Positions 35,742-45,398 are shown, counted from the first letter of the stretch. The stretch is DNA of 64,000 nt from Gillisia sp. Hel_I_86 (GCF_007827275.1 NZ_VISE01000001.1:4030001-4094000); one strand, 5' to 3'. Numbers and translations are program-made. The notes: generated from the sequence alone by a model not told the origin.

Positions 35742-36046
35742 TAGAATTGACCATAGTATTAGTAACCGGGGCAGTACTTTTTGGTATAGGTTTGTACGGA
35801 GCGTTAAGCCAGACCAACCTGGTGATGATCATGATGGGCATAGAGCTAATACTGGGTGCCGCAATGCTGAACCTAGTGGCTTTCTGGCGCTACCTGCACC
35901 CCGAAACCTATTCCCTCCAGATGTTTGTGCTGGTAGGGATGACTGTCATGGCCCTGGAAGCCGCGGTGGGCTTTGCAATAGGAACCCAGCGCTTCCGCAC
36001 CAAAGGCTCGGTCGAAATGGAAGAAGCGAGCGATATGAAAGGGTGA
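35738..36046 (+). CDS. nuoK: NuoK-like subunit
   Basis: A 102-residue, three-helix subunit homologous to NuoK and to Mrp antiporter subunit C. Both membrane Glu residues of the E-channel are kept: MGIELILGAAMLN (first) and MTVMALEAAVGFA (second). Overlap of 4 bp with nuoJ shows tight translational coupling. The retention of both acids, in contrast to the losses in the B-D and H subunits, argues that the membrane arm still moves protons or cations. Confidence 0.93.
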   Translation: MIELTIVLVTGAVLFGIGLYGALSQTNLVMIMMGIELILGAAMLNLVAFWRYLHPETYSLQMFVLVGMTVMALEAAVGFAIGTQRFRTKGSVEMEEASDMKG

Positions 36047-36087
36047 CTTCGAGAGCCTCAGTCACCTTAAGTGGGAAATTTTGAATA

Positions 36088-37986
36088 TTGAATTTTGAAT
36101 CTGAAACCTTGAACCTTATACTCATAATCTTGTTCCCATTTCTCGCTGCCCTTGCCGGTTACTTTTTCCGGAAAGGGAACGCATGGCCGCACCTTTTGGG
36201 GGCGGGTGGGTCTTTGTTCTCGGCTTTGCTGTTGTGGATAAAGCTTGGGAAAAATGGAACCGCACGGTTGGAAGTGATGCGGTATGGAGAATTCAGCAGC
36301 TTTCTTTTTGCCGATTTCACTTCGGCTCTACTGGTCACAGTGGTGGGGGTCGTAAGCTTCTTTATTTTTATTTATGCCAAAGGCTATATGCGGCACGATA
36401 CCGGAAAAACCTGGTTCTGGCCGGCCATATCGCTGTTCCTGATGGCCATGCAGCTGTTGGTGCTGGCCGGGGACTGGTTTTTGTTTATCACCGGTTGGGA
36501 AATTATGGGGCTGGCATCCTTTCTGCTTATCGGCACCTGGCACCATAAAAAAGAAGCGCGGCAAGGTGCCACCAAAGCCTTTTTACTCACCCGTTTCAGC
36601 GATATCGGGCTATATGCGGGGGCATTTCTGGTAATAATCACATTTGGGGATTTAGCTATTCCAGCAAGTGGGGAAATGAAGGTCCCACTGGCGGCTTCGC
36701 TCTGGCTCCTGCTCGCGGTAATGGGCAAATCGGCACAGGTGCCTTTTCAGGACTGGCTTTCCGGGGCCATGGCCGGCCCTACCCCGGTATCGGCTTTGCT
36801 GCACTCGGCCACGATGGTGGGCGCGGGTGCCCTGCTGCTTATCAGGATTTTTCCGGTCTTGCCAGAGCAAGGGCTGGATGTCATTGCCATAATTGGCGTC
36901 CTTACCATAGTTTTAACCGGGATTACCGCCATCAGTTCCCGCGACATCAAGCAAATGCTGGCGGCTTCCACTTCCAGCCAGTTCGGGTTTATCCTGCTGG
37001 CGGTGGGCACAGGTTTTCCCGGGGCGGCACTGGCCCATTGGCTGGCCCATGCCTTTATGAAGAGTTCGCTTTTCCTGGGTGCCGGGATTTTCCAGCACGC
37101 CCGGGGGGATACCTTATATGAAAAATTAAAAGGTTCAGGAAAACACCTAAAGATCACCTTTTTTGGCTTTGCCATTGCGGGGTTTGCCCTGGCCGGCATC
37201 CCACCGCTTATTGGGTATTACTCCAAAGATGCGCTCCTCGCGGCTTATTTTAAAGACGGTAACGGATTTTATATGACCGCAGCTTTGATCGGGGTGTTGT
37301 TTACGGCAACGTATGTGGCCAAAGCCCTCAACCGCTTATGGAATGGGAAAACCCAAAAACCTGAAATCAAAGGCTTGTCCCTACTGCGTAGCGGACTGCT
37401 GGGACTGGTCTTTATCGTGCTGTTGGGTGGCTTCTTTTTGGAAAAATTGGTACTTTCTGGAGATTATATCTTCCCAAAAGACAGCCTGAGCAAGTACCTG
37501 GGACTGGGATTGACGTTTTTGGGCCTGCTCATGGGATGGGTGTACAGGGAAAAGTGGCTTTCGGAAAGGGTCAAAAAAAGCATTGGCGAAAATTACCCCG
37601 TTTTCGGCGGTTATCAGAAATTAATCGTGCAACCGGTACTTTGGTTGGCTGATGTATTGAGCGATTTCGACCGGAAAATTTCAGTTTTTGTTCAAAACAT
37701 AGGTCGTGCGGGACTTTTCTTCAGCAGAAAAAATGATATCCTAGATAAATGGGTAAACCGGGCGACCTGGGCTATTGGCATTTCCTGGCTGATTTTCAGC
37801 AAAATCAATAAAATTTTTGATGACAAGATATTAAAAGGGGTTGAGAACATAGGCTACTGGACTCTAAAAACCGGTGCCAGGGGCAAAAAATGGCAATCCG
37901 GGATGGTGCACAAGGAGCTGGCCATAAGCGTTGTGGCCCTGCTGATCCTGATCTTTATATTAACCGCAAGCATTTTCACATTATGA
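36088..37986 (+). CDS. nuoL: NuoL-like antiporter subunit
   Basis: A 632-residue antiporter-type subunit with about 15 helices and a long C-terminal lateral region. Key residues are present: the TM5 Glu in GWEIMGLASFLLIG, the TM7 Lys in MGKSAQVPFQDWL, TM8 SALLHSATMVGAGA, and the TM12 Lys in GYYSKDALLAAYF. No ATG fits: translation starts at TTG 36088 or TTG 36109, where the family's first helix (LILIILFPFLAALAG) begins. The sequence just upstream is a simple TTGAATTTTGAATCTGAA-type spacer. The stop overlaps the nuoM start. The protein should pump protons or Na+. Confidence 0.92.
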   Translation: MNFESETLNLILIILFPFLAALAGYFFRKGNAWPHLLGAGGSLFSALLLWIKLGKNGTARLEVMRYGEFSSFLFADFTSALLVTVVGVVSFFIFIYAKGYMRHDTGKTWFWPAISLFLMAMQLLVLAGDWFLFITGWEIMGLASFLLIGTWHHKKEARQGATKAFLLTRFSDIGLYAGAFLVIITFGDLAIPASGEMKVPLAASLWLLLAVMGKSAQVPFQDWLSGAMAGPTPVSALLHSATMVGAGALLLIRIFPVLPEQGLDVIAIIGVLTIVLTGITAISSRDIKQMLAASTSSQFGFILLAVGTGFPGAALAHWLAHAFMKSSLFLGAGIFQHARGDTLYEKLKGSGKHLKITFFGFAIAGFALAGIPPLIGYYSKDALLAAYFKDGNGFYMTAALIGVLFTATYVAKALNRLWNGKTQKPEIKGLSLLRSGLLGLVFIVLLGGFFLEKLVLSGDYIFPKDSLSKYLGLGLTFLGLLMGWVYREKWLSERVKKSIGENYPVFGGYQKLIVQPVLWLADVLSDFDRKISVFVQNIGRAGLFFSRKNDILDKWVNRATWAIGISWLIFSKINKIFDDKILKGVENIGYWTLKTGARGKKWQSGMVHKELAISVVALLILIFILTASIFTL

Positions 37987-39455
37987 TGACAAACTTCCCT
38001 TTACTGAGTATCACGCTATTTTTGCCGCTGCTTGGCGCGATTTTGCTGATGGCTTTTAAAACCGGCCGGAAAGGCACCAACATTATCGCTGTGGGAACGG
38101 CCTTTCTTACTTTGCTAGGAACACTGGGTATGGCCTGGCGCGGGCTGGGGACCGGGTTTTCCCAGGTAGAGGAAGTGGCCTGGATCCCGCAACTGGATGT
38201 GGCTTACCGCGTGGGAATAGATGGAATAAGTTTTACGCTGGTACTGCTTACGGGCATCTTATTTTTGAGCAGCATTGTTTTTTCAACAAAGATCAAGCAG
38301 AAACCCCGCGCATATATGGCACTGTTCCTCATGCTGGAAACCGCATGCCTGGGGGTATTTATGTCGCTGGATCTGTTGCTGTTCTATGTGTTTTTTGAAA
38401 TTACGCTGGTGGGGATGTATTTTATTATCGTCGGCTGGGGCCACGAAAACGCCAAAAAAGCCGGGGTCATGTTTTTCATTTATACGCTGGTAGGTAGTTT
38501 GCTGCTGCTATTGGCCTTTCTGGCGCTTTACCTCAATGCCGATCCGCGAACTTTTGATATGCGTGCGCTTATCGAAAATCCGCCGGTTACCGGCGGGATA
38601 GCGGTCTTTACCTTTTGGGCCTTGTTCCTGGCCTTTGCGATCAAAACCCCGCTTTTTCCATTCCATTCCTGGTTGCCTTTGGCGCACACCGAAGCCCCGG
38701 CCGCCGGTAGTGCCATACTAGCCGGGATTTTATTGAAGTTGGGCGCTTATGGATTTATCCGTTTTATGCTGCAAATGACGCCGGAAATGTTCCGCGAATT
38801 TGCCTGGGTGGTGATGGCCGTGGCGGTTTTCTCGGTGGTGTACGGGGCGCTGGTAGCCATGGCGCAAACCGATCTCAAGCGGATGGTGGCCTATACCAGT
38901 ATCAACCATATGGGCTACCTCGTATTTGGGGTGGCAGTAGCAGCTGTGGGCAGCGAAAGCGCGGGCATAAGGGGACTGGACGGGGCCACTTTGCAAATGT
39001 TTAGCCACGGCATCGTGACCGGCTTGTTGTTCCTGCTCATTGGAGCGATCCAAGACCGGGTGACCACCCGCGAGATACCAGTGCTAAAAGGGTTGTTAAA
39101 AAGCTATCCCTTGCTGAGCGGCTTTTTTGTGGTGGCAGCCTTTGCTTCGTTGGGCCTGCCGGGGCTGGCGCATTTCCCGGCAGAATTCCAGATTTTCCTG
39201 GGCGGCTTTGAAGATTATCCCTGGGCGGTGGTGATCATGCTGCTGGGGCTGGTGATTATTTCCGCTACGTACGTTAGGTCCATTCAACGCAGTTTTATGG
39301 GCGCGGCAGACCGCAATATCCTGAAAATGGTAAAAGATCTAAATGCCCGGGAACTCCTGGCTTTTGTGCCGCTTTTGATCTTAATTATTTTAACGGGAGT
39401 TTATCCCGACTGGATTTTAAAATATATTCATGAGACGGTAAAACTCCTAATGTAG
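37983..39455 (+). CDS. nuoM: NuoM-like antiporter subunit
   Basis: 490 residues from the ATG at 37983, which overlaps the nuoL stop in ATGATGA; the frame is open further upstream inside nuoL but those codons are not the start. Proton-path residues are intact: TM5 Glu in YVFFEITLVGMYF, TM7 Lys in FAIKTPLFPFHSWLP, TM8 Lys in ILLKLGAYGFIRF and TM12 Glu in FPAEFQIFLGGF. It is longer-conserved than the N-like subunit. Base composition is GC-rich (36 of 60 bases at 38581-38640). Confidence 0.93.
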   Translation: MMTNFPLLSITLFLPLLGAILLMAFKTGRKGTNIIAVGTAFLTLLGTLGMAWRGLGTGFSQVEEVAWIPQLDVAYRVGIDGISFTLVLLTGILFLSSIVFSTKIKQKPRAYMALFLMLETACLGVFMSLDLLLFYVFFEITLVGMYFIIVGWGHENAKKAGVMFFIYTLVGSLLLLLAFLALYLNADPRTFDMRALIENPPVTGGIAVFTFWALFLAFAIKTPLFPFHSWLPLAHTEAPAAGSAILAGILLKLGAYGFIRFMLQMTPEMFREFAWVVMAVAVFSVVYGALVAMAQTDLKRMVAYTSINHMGYLVFGVAVAAVGSESAGIRGLDGATLQMFSHGIVTGLLFLLIGAIQDRVTTREIPVLKGLLKSYPLLSGFFVVAAFASLGLPGLAHFPAEFQIFLGGFEDYPWAVVIMLLGLVIISATYVRSIQRSFMGAADRNILKMVKDLNARELLAFVPLLILIILTGVYPDWILKYIHETVKLLM

Positions 39456-39609
39456 GAGCCCAATAATGAAATGTAATTAATCAGTATGTTGATTCTGCCG
39501 ATTATTGCAAGGATTGTTTCACGCAAAGCACGCAGAATATTATTTAAAACAATATTGATCAGCATGTTAGGCTCAATAAAAAATTAAAACGTTAAACTGA
39601 TTACTTTCA

Positions 39610-40965
39610 ATGGAACAGGATTTACTCAATATATTGCCCCAGCTTATCGTTTTGGCGACCAGTATGCTGGCACTATGTTTTGAAATGCTGCGCAGGGCCA
39701 CCGGCAGCTTATGGGTGCTTGTAATAGGGCTGGCCGCCGCGGCAGGCGTGGCCATTTCTAAGCTGGGGACGGTAACCACGGCTTTTTCCGAAACTTTTCG
39801 GGTGGATTTTCTGAGTCTGTGGGCCGCGATTATCCTGGGCGGGGCGGGAATACTTTCCGCTTTGTTGATGCGGCAGGAGCTGCGCAAGACCGGCCGGGAG
39901 GGTACACTTTCCAGCCTGGTGGGCTTTTCCACGCTGGGTTCTATGATCCTGGCCGGGGCGGGCGATATGATGTTCCTCGTTCTCGGAGTGCTCATCAGCG
40001 GACTTACCGGCTTTGGGCTGGCGGCCTACCCAAAAACCGATAAGGCCACGGAAGGAGGTATTAAATATTTCATTTATGGCTCGGTGACCGGTGCGGTAAT
40101 GCTGTTTATGCTTACCTTTTGGGCGGGAACTTCGGGCAGCACCTTACTTTCCGCACTGGGGCAGCCCGGGCTGGAACCGGTGCTGGTACTGCTTGGGTTT
40201 GCTGGGGTGCTTGCGGGATTGGGCTATTCGGCTTCCCTGTTTCCCTTTCATTTCTGGACCCCCGATGTTTTTGAAGGCGCGCCGGTCTCGGTGGCGGCTT
40301 TTGTTTCGGTGACCCCAAAAATCGGGGCCTTTTTCGCTTTGGCACAGGTGATGCGTTCCCTGCATCCTGAAGGGCTGGACTACAACCTGATCCTGGCCCT
40401 GCTTGCGGCTTTTTCCATGACCTTTGGCAATGTGGTGGCGCTTTGGCAGAAAAACGTGTTACGGCTGATGGCTTATTCTACCATTGCCCAGGCAGGTTAT
40501 TTCCTGCTCGGGGTTATTGCCATAAACGGAAGCGAGCTGGCCGTTTCTTCCCTGGTGGTTTTTAGCGTGGCCTATGCGGCGATGAACATTGGGGCTTTTG
40601 CCATTATCCAGCAGGTAGGGCCACAAATCCTGAATTTTGAAGGCCTGGCCCGTAAAAAACCTTTTATGGCCGTGGCCATGGTTGTGTTTTTGTTGTCGCT
40701 GGTAGGCCTTCCGCCGCTAGCGGGATTTGCGGGGAAATTTTTGCTCTTTGGAGCGGCTATAGATGTGGGCTATTCATGGCTGGCCATCATAGCTATTCTT
40801 AATAGCGTAATCTCCCTGGCGGTGTACCTGCGCATCATTAATCCGATGTTTTTTAAAAAGCAGCCGGTTTTTTCCTCAGAACCTTCCACCCTGCTCCGGT
40901 GGGTATTTTTAAGTAGTTTTGCGGTTACGGTTTTGGTAGGGATTGCGGTTCGGTATTTTCTTTAG
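39610..40965 (+). CDS. nuoN: NuoN-like subunit lacking the conserved pump Glu and TM7 Lys
   Basis: A 451-residue antiporter-type protein ending the operon after a 154-bp gap. NuoN identity is clear from FPFHFWTPDVFEGAPVSVAA and GFAGKFLLFGAAI. Aligned to the canonical NuoN of this window (FFVSLEILSVSLYALIAY and GIGFKLAAVPFHMW), the TM5 Glu is a Val (FLVLGVLISGLTGFGLAAY) and the TM7 Lys is a Ser (GYSASLFPFHFW). The TM8 Lys (SVTPKIGAF) and TM12 Lys (GFAGKF) remain. Loss of the first pair should abolish or alter pumping by this subunit. It may be a structural or regulatory piece. Confidence 0.9.
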   Translation: MEQDLLNILPQLIVLATSMLALCFEMLRRATGSLWVLVIGLAAAAGVAISKLGTVTTAFSETFRVDFLSLWAAIILGGAGILSALLMRQELRKTGREGTLSSLVGFSTLGSMILAGAGDMMFLVLGVLISGLTGFGLAAYPKTDKATEGGIKYFIYGSVTGAVMLFMLTFWAGTSGSTLLSALGQPGLEPVLVLLGFAGVLAGLGYSASLFPFHFWTPDVFEGAPVSVAAFVSVTPKIGAFFALAQVMRSLHPEGLDYNLILALLAAFSMTFGNVVALWQKNVLRLMAYSTIAQAGYFLLGVIAINGSELAVSSLVVFSVAYAAMNIGAFAIIQQVGPQILNFEGLARKKPFMAVAMVVFLLSLVGLPPLAGFAGKFLLFGAAIDVGYSWLAIIAILNSVISLAVYLRIINPMFFKKQPVFSSEPSTLLRWVFLSSFAVTVLVGIAVRYFL

Positions 40966-41033
40966 ATGGGAAGTGGTTTATAGATTTCTGCAAATTGCCA
41001 AAGTTATTGTCCTGCCAACATAAAAGGATATAT

Positions 41034-41588
41034 TCATTCATCTTTGATGTTAATCCTGTTGATGTTGGCTACCCCAAAAACCATTACAAAAAAGTACAGC
41101 AGCACCTCCATTACCACAAGCAATTTTGCGATATGGGAAAGGGCTACGATATCGCCATAACCCACGGTGGAAAAAGTTATCAAACTGAAATAAAAAAATT
41201 CAAAAAACAGGATATACAAAGGAGAAGCGCCCAGAGCATTGCTTTTAAAATGTTGATGATCCAGAAGGTAAAGCGCAAGGTAATCTGTAGTGAACGATAA
41301 AATAATCAAGCTGATCAACAGGCCAAATAAAAAAAGCACATGGATGAGATAGTGGCTTTGTCCCAGGATTTTATTCAGTTGGCTAAAGGTAAGGCGTACG
41401 ATAAATGAGCATTTCATCAAAGCCAAGGTGGCAATGACGTATAGCACCCAGGGCAACCCGATCATTTGTTCACTCAAAGAAAGATATCCTGCCAAAACGG
41501 CTAATACCAAGGCAACGGCAGGGAGTGAACTGAATAACAATTTTTTGTAAAATCCCTTGACCTTGAAAAAGTCTTGCATAGTAGCCAA
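41034..41588 (-). CDS. Two-pore-helix-type K+ channel protein
   Basis: A 184-residue membrane protein. Three N-terminal hydrophobic helices precede a pore loop with the K+ filter FSTVGYGDIVALS and a last helix (VVMEVLLYFFVMVFGVAN). There is no cytoplasmic RCK domain. It should conduct K+ passively. It lies on the minus strand between the two convergent complex I operons, so K+ flux may balance charge moved by them, but that is speculation. The start ATG at 41588 follows an A-rich stretch. Confidence 0.88.
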   Translation of the reverse strand: MATMQDFFKVKGFYKKLLFSSLPAVALVLAVLAGYLSLSEQMIGLPWVLYVIATLALMKCSFIVRLTFSQLNKILGQSHYLIHVLFLFGLLISLIILSFTTDYLALYLLDHQHFKSNALGASPLYILFFEFFYFSLITFSTVGYGDIVALSHIAKLLVVMEVLLYFFVMVFGVANINRINIKDE

Positions 41589-41615
41589 AATGTTTGGTTA
41601 TAAAAATCTGAAATT

Positions 41616-42179
41616 CTAATTGGAATGCCCTTCTTCTTCCTCTTTTAAATATTTTCCCTGGTCCCACACCTTCAATAAAAACGAGTTATGAGCCCGTGAT
41701 ACGCAGTCTGGGAGACTGAATAAGCCACTAACAAAAGGATCATTCCCACACCAATTTCAAAGATACGTTTTCCTTTTTTAACGAACAGGCTGATTATTTT
41801 CTGGACCCCTACATTACCGTCGGCCCACAAGGCCCAGGTGGCAGAGGTTTCACGTGCTTCCATGATTTGCTATGCCACAGTGGCGAGGCCTTCGGTGGCG
41901 GGATGAAAAACATTGACTGCAATGTATCCACCAGCCACCAAAAATAGGATTACCCAATTCAGGGTTTTGTTCAGTATAAATACATGAATGAGCTGAAAAA
42001 TAGCACCAAAGATCAATAATACCACCGGAAAATGCACTGCCAATGGGTGCAAGTTAGGAAAGTCTTTAAATTCTGCAGAGACATGAGTAGGTTGTTCATT
42101 CTCTTCTGAAGTATTACAGACGTAGCAACGTTACCGTCAGCCATAAAAGTGTCAATCCGATTAAATGGTGATGCATCAT
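41616..42179 (-). pseudogene. DUF2231-like membrane protein gene, multiply broken
   Basis: Reading the minus strand, three frames join into one protein: an N-terminal signal-like segment MMHHHLIGLTLLWLTVTLLR at 42179, a frameshift near 42120 into CNTSEENEQPTHVSAEFKDF and LHPLAVHFPVVLLIFGA, an in-frame TAG at 41870-41872 after ATEGLATVA, then QIMEARETSATWALWADGNV, and a second frameshift near the TTTTTA at ~41690 into LLKVWDQGKYLKEEEEGHSN with stop at 41616. HPLAVHFPVVLLI and the ATWALW block resemble DUF2231. At least two frameshifts and one nonsense codon show decay. Confidence 0.7.
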
Positions 42180-42356
42180 ACAAATTGGTCATAAATAGAA
42201 CCATTATGAGGAGCAGAAGCAATTAGGAAATAATCGAATTTTTAATAATGGGGGTATTGGGTTTAGGTGTTTTTTAAATTTTTAACGCTGAAAGCTTTAG
42301 AATGCGTGAAACATCAATTTCCTTAACGGTTATGTTTCTTTAAGCCAATCTAATTA

Positions 42357-43799
42357 TCACCCCAGACTATTTACTATATCTACCAGCCAGCGGGGATAGA
42401 CCCCTATCCAAATCATCAATACCGTTAAAATGATCAATGCCAGGCTGCCCGCAAGAAGCGAGGAAGCCTTCGAAAACCTGGCTGTTGGAACCGTGTTTAT
42501 TTCTTGTTTCATCATCACAACAATTATCTGTAAGTAATAATATAAGCCTATAACACTTCCTATAACCAAGGTAAAGGCAAGCAACCACTTCGCTGTTCCC
42601 ACTCCTGCCGTTAAGACAAAGAATTTCCCTATAAAACCCGCAGTAATCGGGATACCTGCCAAGGAAAGCAAACTCACCGTGAATGCAGCAGCCAAAAAAG
42701 GCCTTTTCCAGAACAGGCCCCTGTAATCTTCAATATCGGTGGCTTCTTCCTGGGATTGGGATAAGAGGCTTATAATACCAAATGCCGCCAGAATTGTGAT
42801 CACATATACCGTAAGGTAAAAGGTAGCCGCCGGGGGTCCCATTTCTTTTCCAGCTATAAGGGCCACCAATAAATAACCAAAATGGGCAATAGAGGAATAG
42901 GCCAGAATACGCTTTACATTATTTTGCATCAGGGCCAGTAAATTCCCTATCAACATAGAGAGGATGGAAATGACCGTAAAGGCCCATAAGATTTTTTCAA
43001 ACCGGTAAAGGTCGGCCAGTATAAAAAAACGGAGCAATAAGGCAACTATAGAGCCCTTGGACACCGTTGCGATAAACGCACTTATGGGGGAAGAAGCGCC
43101 TTCATATACATCGGGCGTCCACATGTGGAAGGGGACAGCGGCCAGTTTGAAGCCTATACCCACTATCATAAGGGCAATACCGGCAATTAGCATCAGGTTG
43201 GAGGTGGCACTTAGGGCCGGGCTTATGCTTGCCAGGGAATGGAAGGCCATGGTGCCTGAAATAGCATAGACCAACGCCATGCCCAATAATAAAAAAGAGG
43301 AAGACATCGCTGCGAGCATCAAATATTTCAAGCCCGCCTCAATAGCTTTTGTGCGTTCCCTGTAATAGGCTATCAGCGCATATAACGAAACGCTGAGTAT
43401 TTCCAGGCTCACAAAAAATGAAATAAAATGGGTGCTGAATACCATCATCGCCGAACCCAAGGTGGCCAGCATCAGCAACAGGTAGTACTCCTCCATTCTT
43501 TTTTCCGGAAAGAAATCCCGCAAACTGAGGTAGCTGAAAATTGCCACAACAAGGGTAGCCAGCAAGATCAGGGCAAGGTAATAATATCCAAAACGATCAA
43601 TGAGGAACAGTTCCCCAATCACATGGGGTGTTTCCGGACTGGTAAAGAATACCGTGATAAGGGAAGCCGTTAATATTAGCAGGGTGGCGGCAAACGTCGT
43701 TAAATGATCTCGCTTTACTGCTACTAAAAGTAGAATAAAGAGAATCCCCCCGGCCAATATCACCACAGGTAACAAACTCATAATATCTTGTGCTGACAT
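42357..43799 (-). CDS. nuoN: Complex I subunit NuoN
   Basis: A 480-residue antiporter subunit, the last gene of the canonical operon on the minus strand. TM5 Glu (FVSLEILSVSLYALIAYY), TM7 Lys (IGFKLAAVPFHMWTPDVYEG), TM8 Lys (ATVSKGSIVALLLRFF) and TM12 Lys (GFIGKFFVLTAGV) are all kept. Length is normal. It starts 3 bp after nuoM, so translation is coupled. It pumps protons in the membrane arm. Confidence 0.96.
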   Translation of the reverse strand: MSAQDIMSLLPVVILAGGILFILLLVAVKRDHLTTFAATLLILTASLITVFFTSPETPHVIGELFLIDRFGYYYLALILLATLVVAIFSYLSLRDFFPEKRMEEYYLLLMLATLGSAMMVFSTHFISFFVSLEILSVSLYALIAYYRERTKAIEAGLKYLMLAAMSSSFLLLGMALVYAISGTMAFHSLASISPALSATSNLMLIAGIALMIVGIGFKLAAVPFHMWTPDVYEGASSPISAFIATVSKGSIVALLLRFFILADLYRFEKILWAFTVISILSMLIGNLLALMQNNVKRILAYSSIAHFGYLLVALIAGKEMGPPAATFYLTVYVITILAAFGIISLLSQSQEEATDIEDYRGLFWKRPFLAAAFTVSLLSLAGIPITAGFIGKFFVLTAGVGTAKWLLAFTLVIGSVIGLYYYLQIIVVMMKQEINTVPTARFSKASSLLAGSLALIILTVLMIWIGVYPRWLVDIVNSLG

Positions 43800-43802
43800 A
43801 TT

Positions 43803-45398
43803 TTAATCGGATTTTATAAGGTTGATTTTTTGATCCTGCCCCTTCTTTTTTAAAGCCATGGAGCTTGCAGTATGGTAAATATTGTCCCTCCCGGAGTGCC
43901 CAGCTTCCCCTTGTCCGGTATCTAAAGTATTTACTTTTTGAATAATCTTTTGCACCGGGATTTGGGATACATTAAAAACCGAAGCCGGGAACAAACCCAA
44001 CCAGATAATTACAGCGGTAAGGGAAAGCATGATGATCATCTCACGAATGCCGAGATCGGCAATTACCCAATTCTTATTTTCCTTTCCATAAAATACTTTC
44101 TGCATGATCCGTAGGGAATAAATGGTGGCAGTCACCAAGCCCACTGTTGCCAGGATGGTAAGTACTTTATGGTTTGCCAGGTAGGATCCTATTAAGATTA
44201 GGATTTCAGCGACAAAATTTCCAAGCCCCGGTAGGCCTAATGACGCCATAACAAATAGTAGTCCCATAGTACCCATTTTGGGAACTTTGCGCCATAGCCC
44301 CCCCATTTGTCTTATATCACGGGTATGGATCCGGTCGTACAAAGCCCCGGCGATAATAAACAGTGCCCCGGTACTTATGGCATGGGCTATTATTTGCATG
44401 ATCACCCCCTGCATGGCCATTTCATTAAAGGCATATACGCCCAATAAAATAAAGCCCATATGGCTTACACTTATATAGGCCACCAGGCGTTTAAGATCGG
44501 TTTGGGCGAATGCGAGTTTGGCGCCATATAGGATACTAAGCACCCCCAAAGTTATGGCCACAGGTGCCAACTGGAGGGAAGCCTGGGGGAACAAGGGCAA
44601 CACAAACCTTATAAGGCCATAGGCCCCGGTTTTCAGCAATAATCCAGCAAGGATCACACTACCCGCCGTGGGTGCCTGGGTATGTGCATCGGGCAACCAG
44701 CTATGGAGGGGAACGGTAGATAATTTTACTATAAAGGCCACCACAAAACCCAGCATTAAGAGAAAAGCTGTACCTGAAGCCATATCGGTGCCCAGCAATT
44801 GTTCGTAATCAAAGGTAAAAACCCCTGTATTTTGCCAGTGGATAAAATATAGCCCAAGAATGGAAAGGAACATAAGCAGTCCGCTGGCCTGTGTAAACAG
44901 AAAAAACTTTTTTGCCGCGTAAACCCTGTTTTCATGCCCCCATATACTGATGAGGAAATACATGGGAACCAGCATAAGTTCCCAGGAGAAATAAAACAAA
45001 AACAGGTCTAGGGAAAGAAAGACCCCTGTAATACCAGCCAAAACAAGCAACAGGTTAAAATGAAAGAAGCCTACCCTTTTGTTTATTTCTTTCCAGGAAA
45101 CCAGCACCGATATTACAGCCAAAAAAGAGGTGAGCACCAACATGAGCAGGCTCAACCCATCCATCGCCAGTTTAAACTGGATACCAAAAGCCGGGATCCA
45201 GCTACGGGTGTAACTCGTGATCCATTCTTGGTTATCGGTGCCCGGATCATGCCCAAGCCATAGCCACAGTACAATGCCCAAATATATAAGCGTACCTGCC
45301 AGACTTATAATCCGGGGCAGGATACTGTTCCACCGGCCTGCCAGCCATGCCAGCAAACCGGTTCCTATCAACAAGATGATGAGCCAAGCTAGAATCAT
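43803..45398 (-). CDS. nuoM: Complex I subunit NuoM
   Basis: A 531-residue proton-pumping subunit. TM5 Glu is in FYFSWELMLVPMYFLI, TM7 Lys in FIVKLSTVPLHSWLPDAHTQ, TM8 Lys in AGLLLKTGAYGLIRF, and TM12 Glu in FVAEILILIGSY. The C-terminal ~60 residues (from NVSQIPVQKI) are a hydrophilic tail longer than in most NuoM. The ATG overlaps the nuoL stop by 4 bp (ATGA). Confidence 0.96.
   Translation of the reverse strand: MILAWLIILLIGTGLLAWLAGRWNSILPRIISLAGTLIYLGIVLWLWLGHDPGTDNQEWITSYTRSWIPAFGIQFKLAMDGLSLLMLVLTSFLAVISVLVSWKEINKRVGFFHFNLLLVLAGITGVFLSLDLFLFYFSWELMLVPMYFLISIWGHENRVYAAKKFFLFTQASGLLMFLSILGLYFIHWQNTGVFTFDYEQLLGTDMASGTAFLLMLGFVVAFIVKLSTVPLHSWLPDAHTQAPTAGSVILAGLLLKTGAYGLIRFVLPLFPQASLQLAPVAITLGVLSILYGAKLAFAQTDLKRLVAYISVSHMGFILLGVYAFNEMAMQGVIMQIIAHAISTGALFIIAGALYDRIHTRDIRQMGGLWRKVPKMGTMGLLFVMASLGLPGLGNFVAEILILIGSYLANHKVLTILATVGLVTATIYSLRIMQKVFYGKENKNWVIADLGIREMIIMLSLTAVIIWLGLFPASVFNVSQIPVQKIIQKVNTLDTGQGEAGHSGRDNIYHTASSMALKKKGQDQKINLIKSD

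Noticed and set aside
41470-41667. A 65-codon frame over the end of the channel gene
   Set aside because: It overlaps the K+ channel in another frame and is part of the decayed DUF2231-like sequence at its 5' end.
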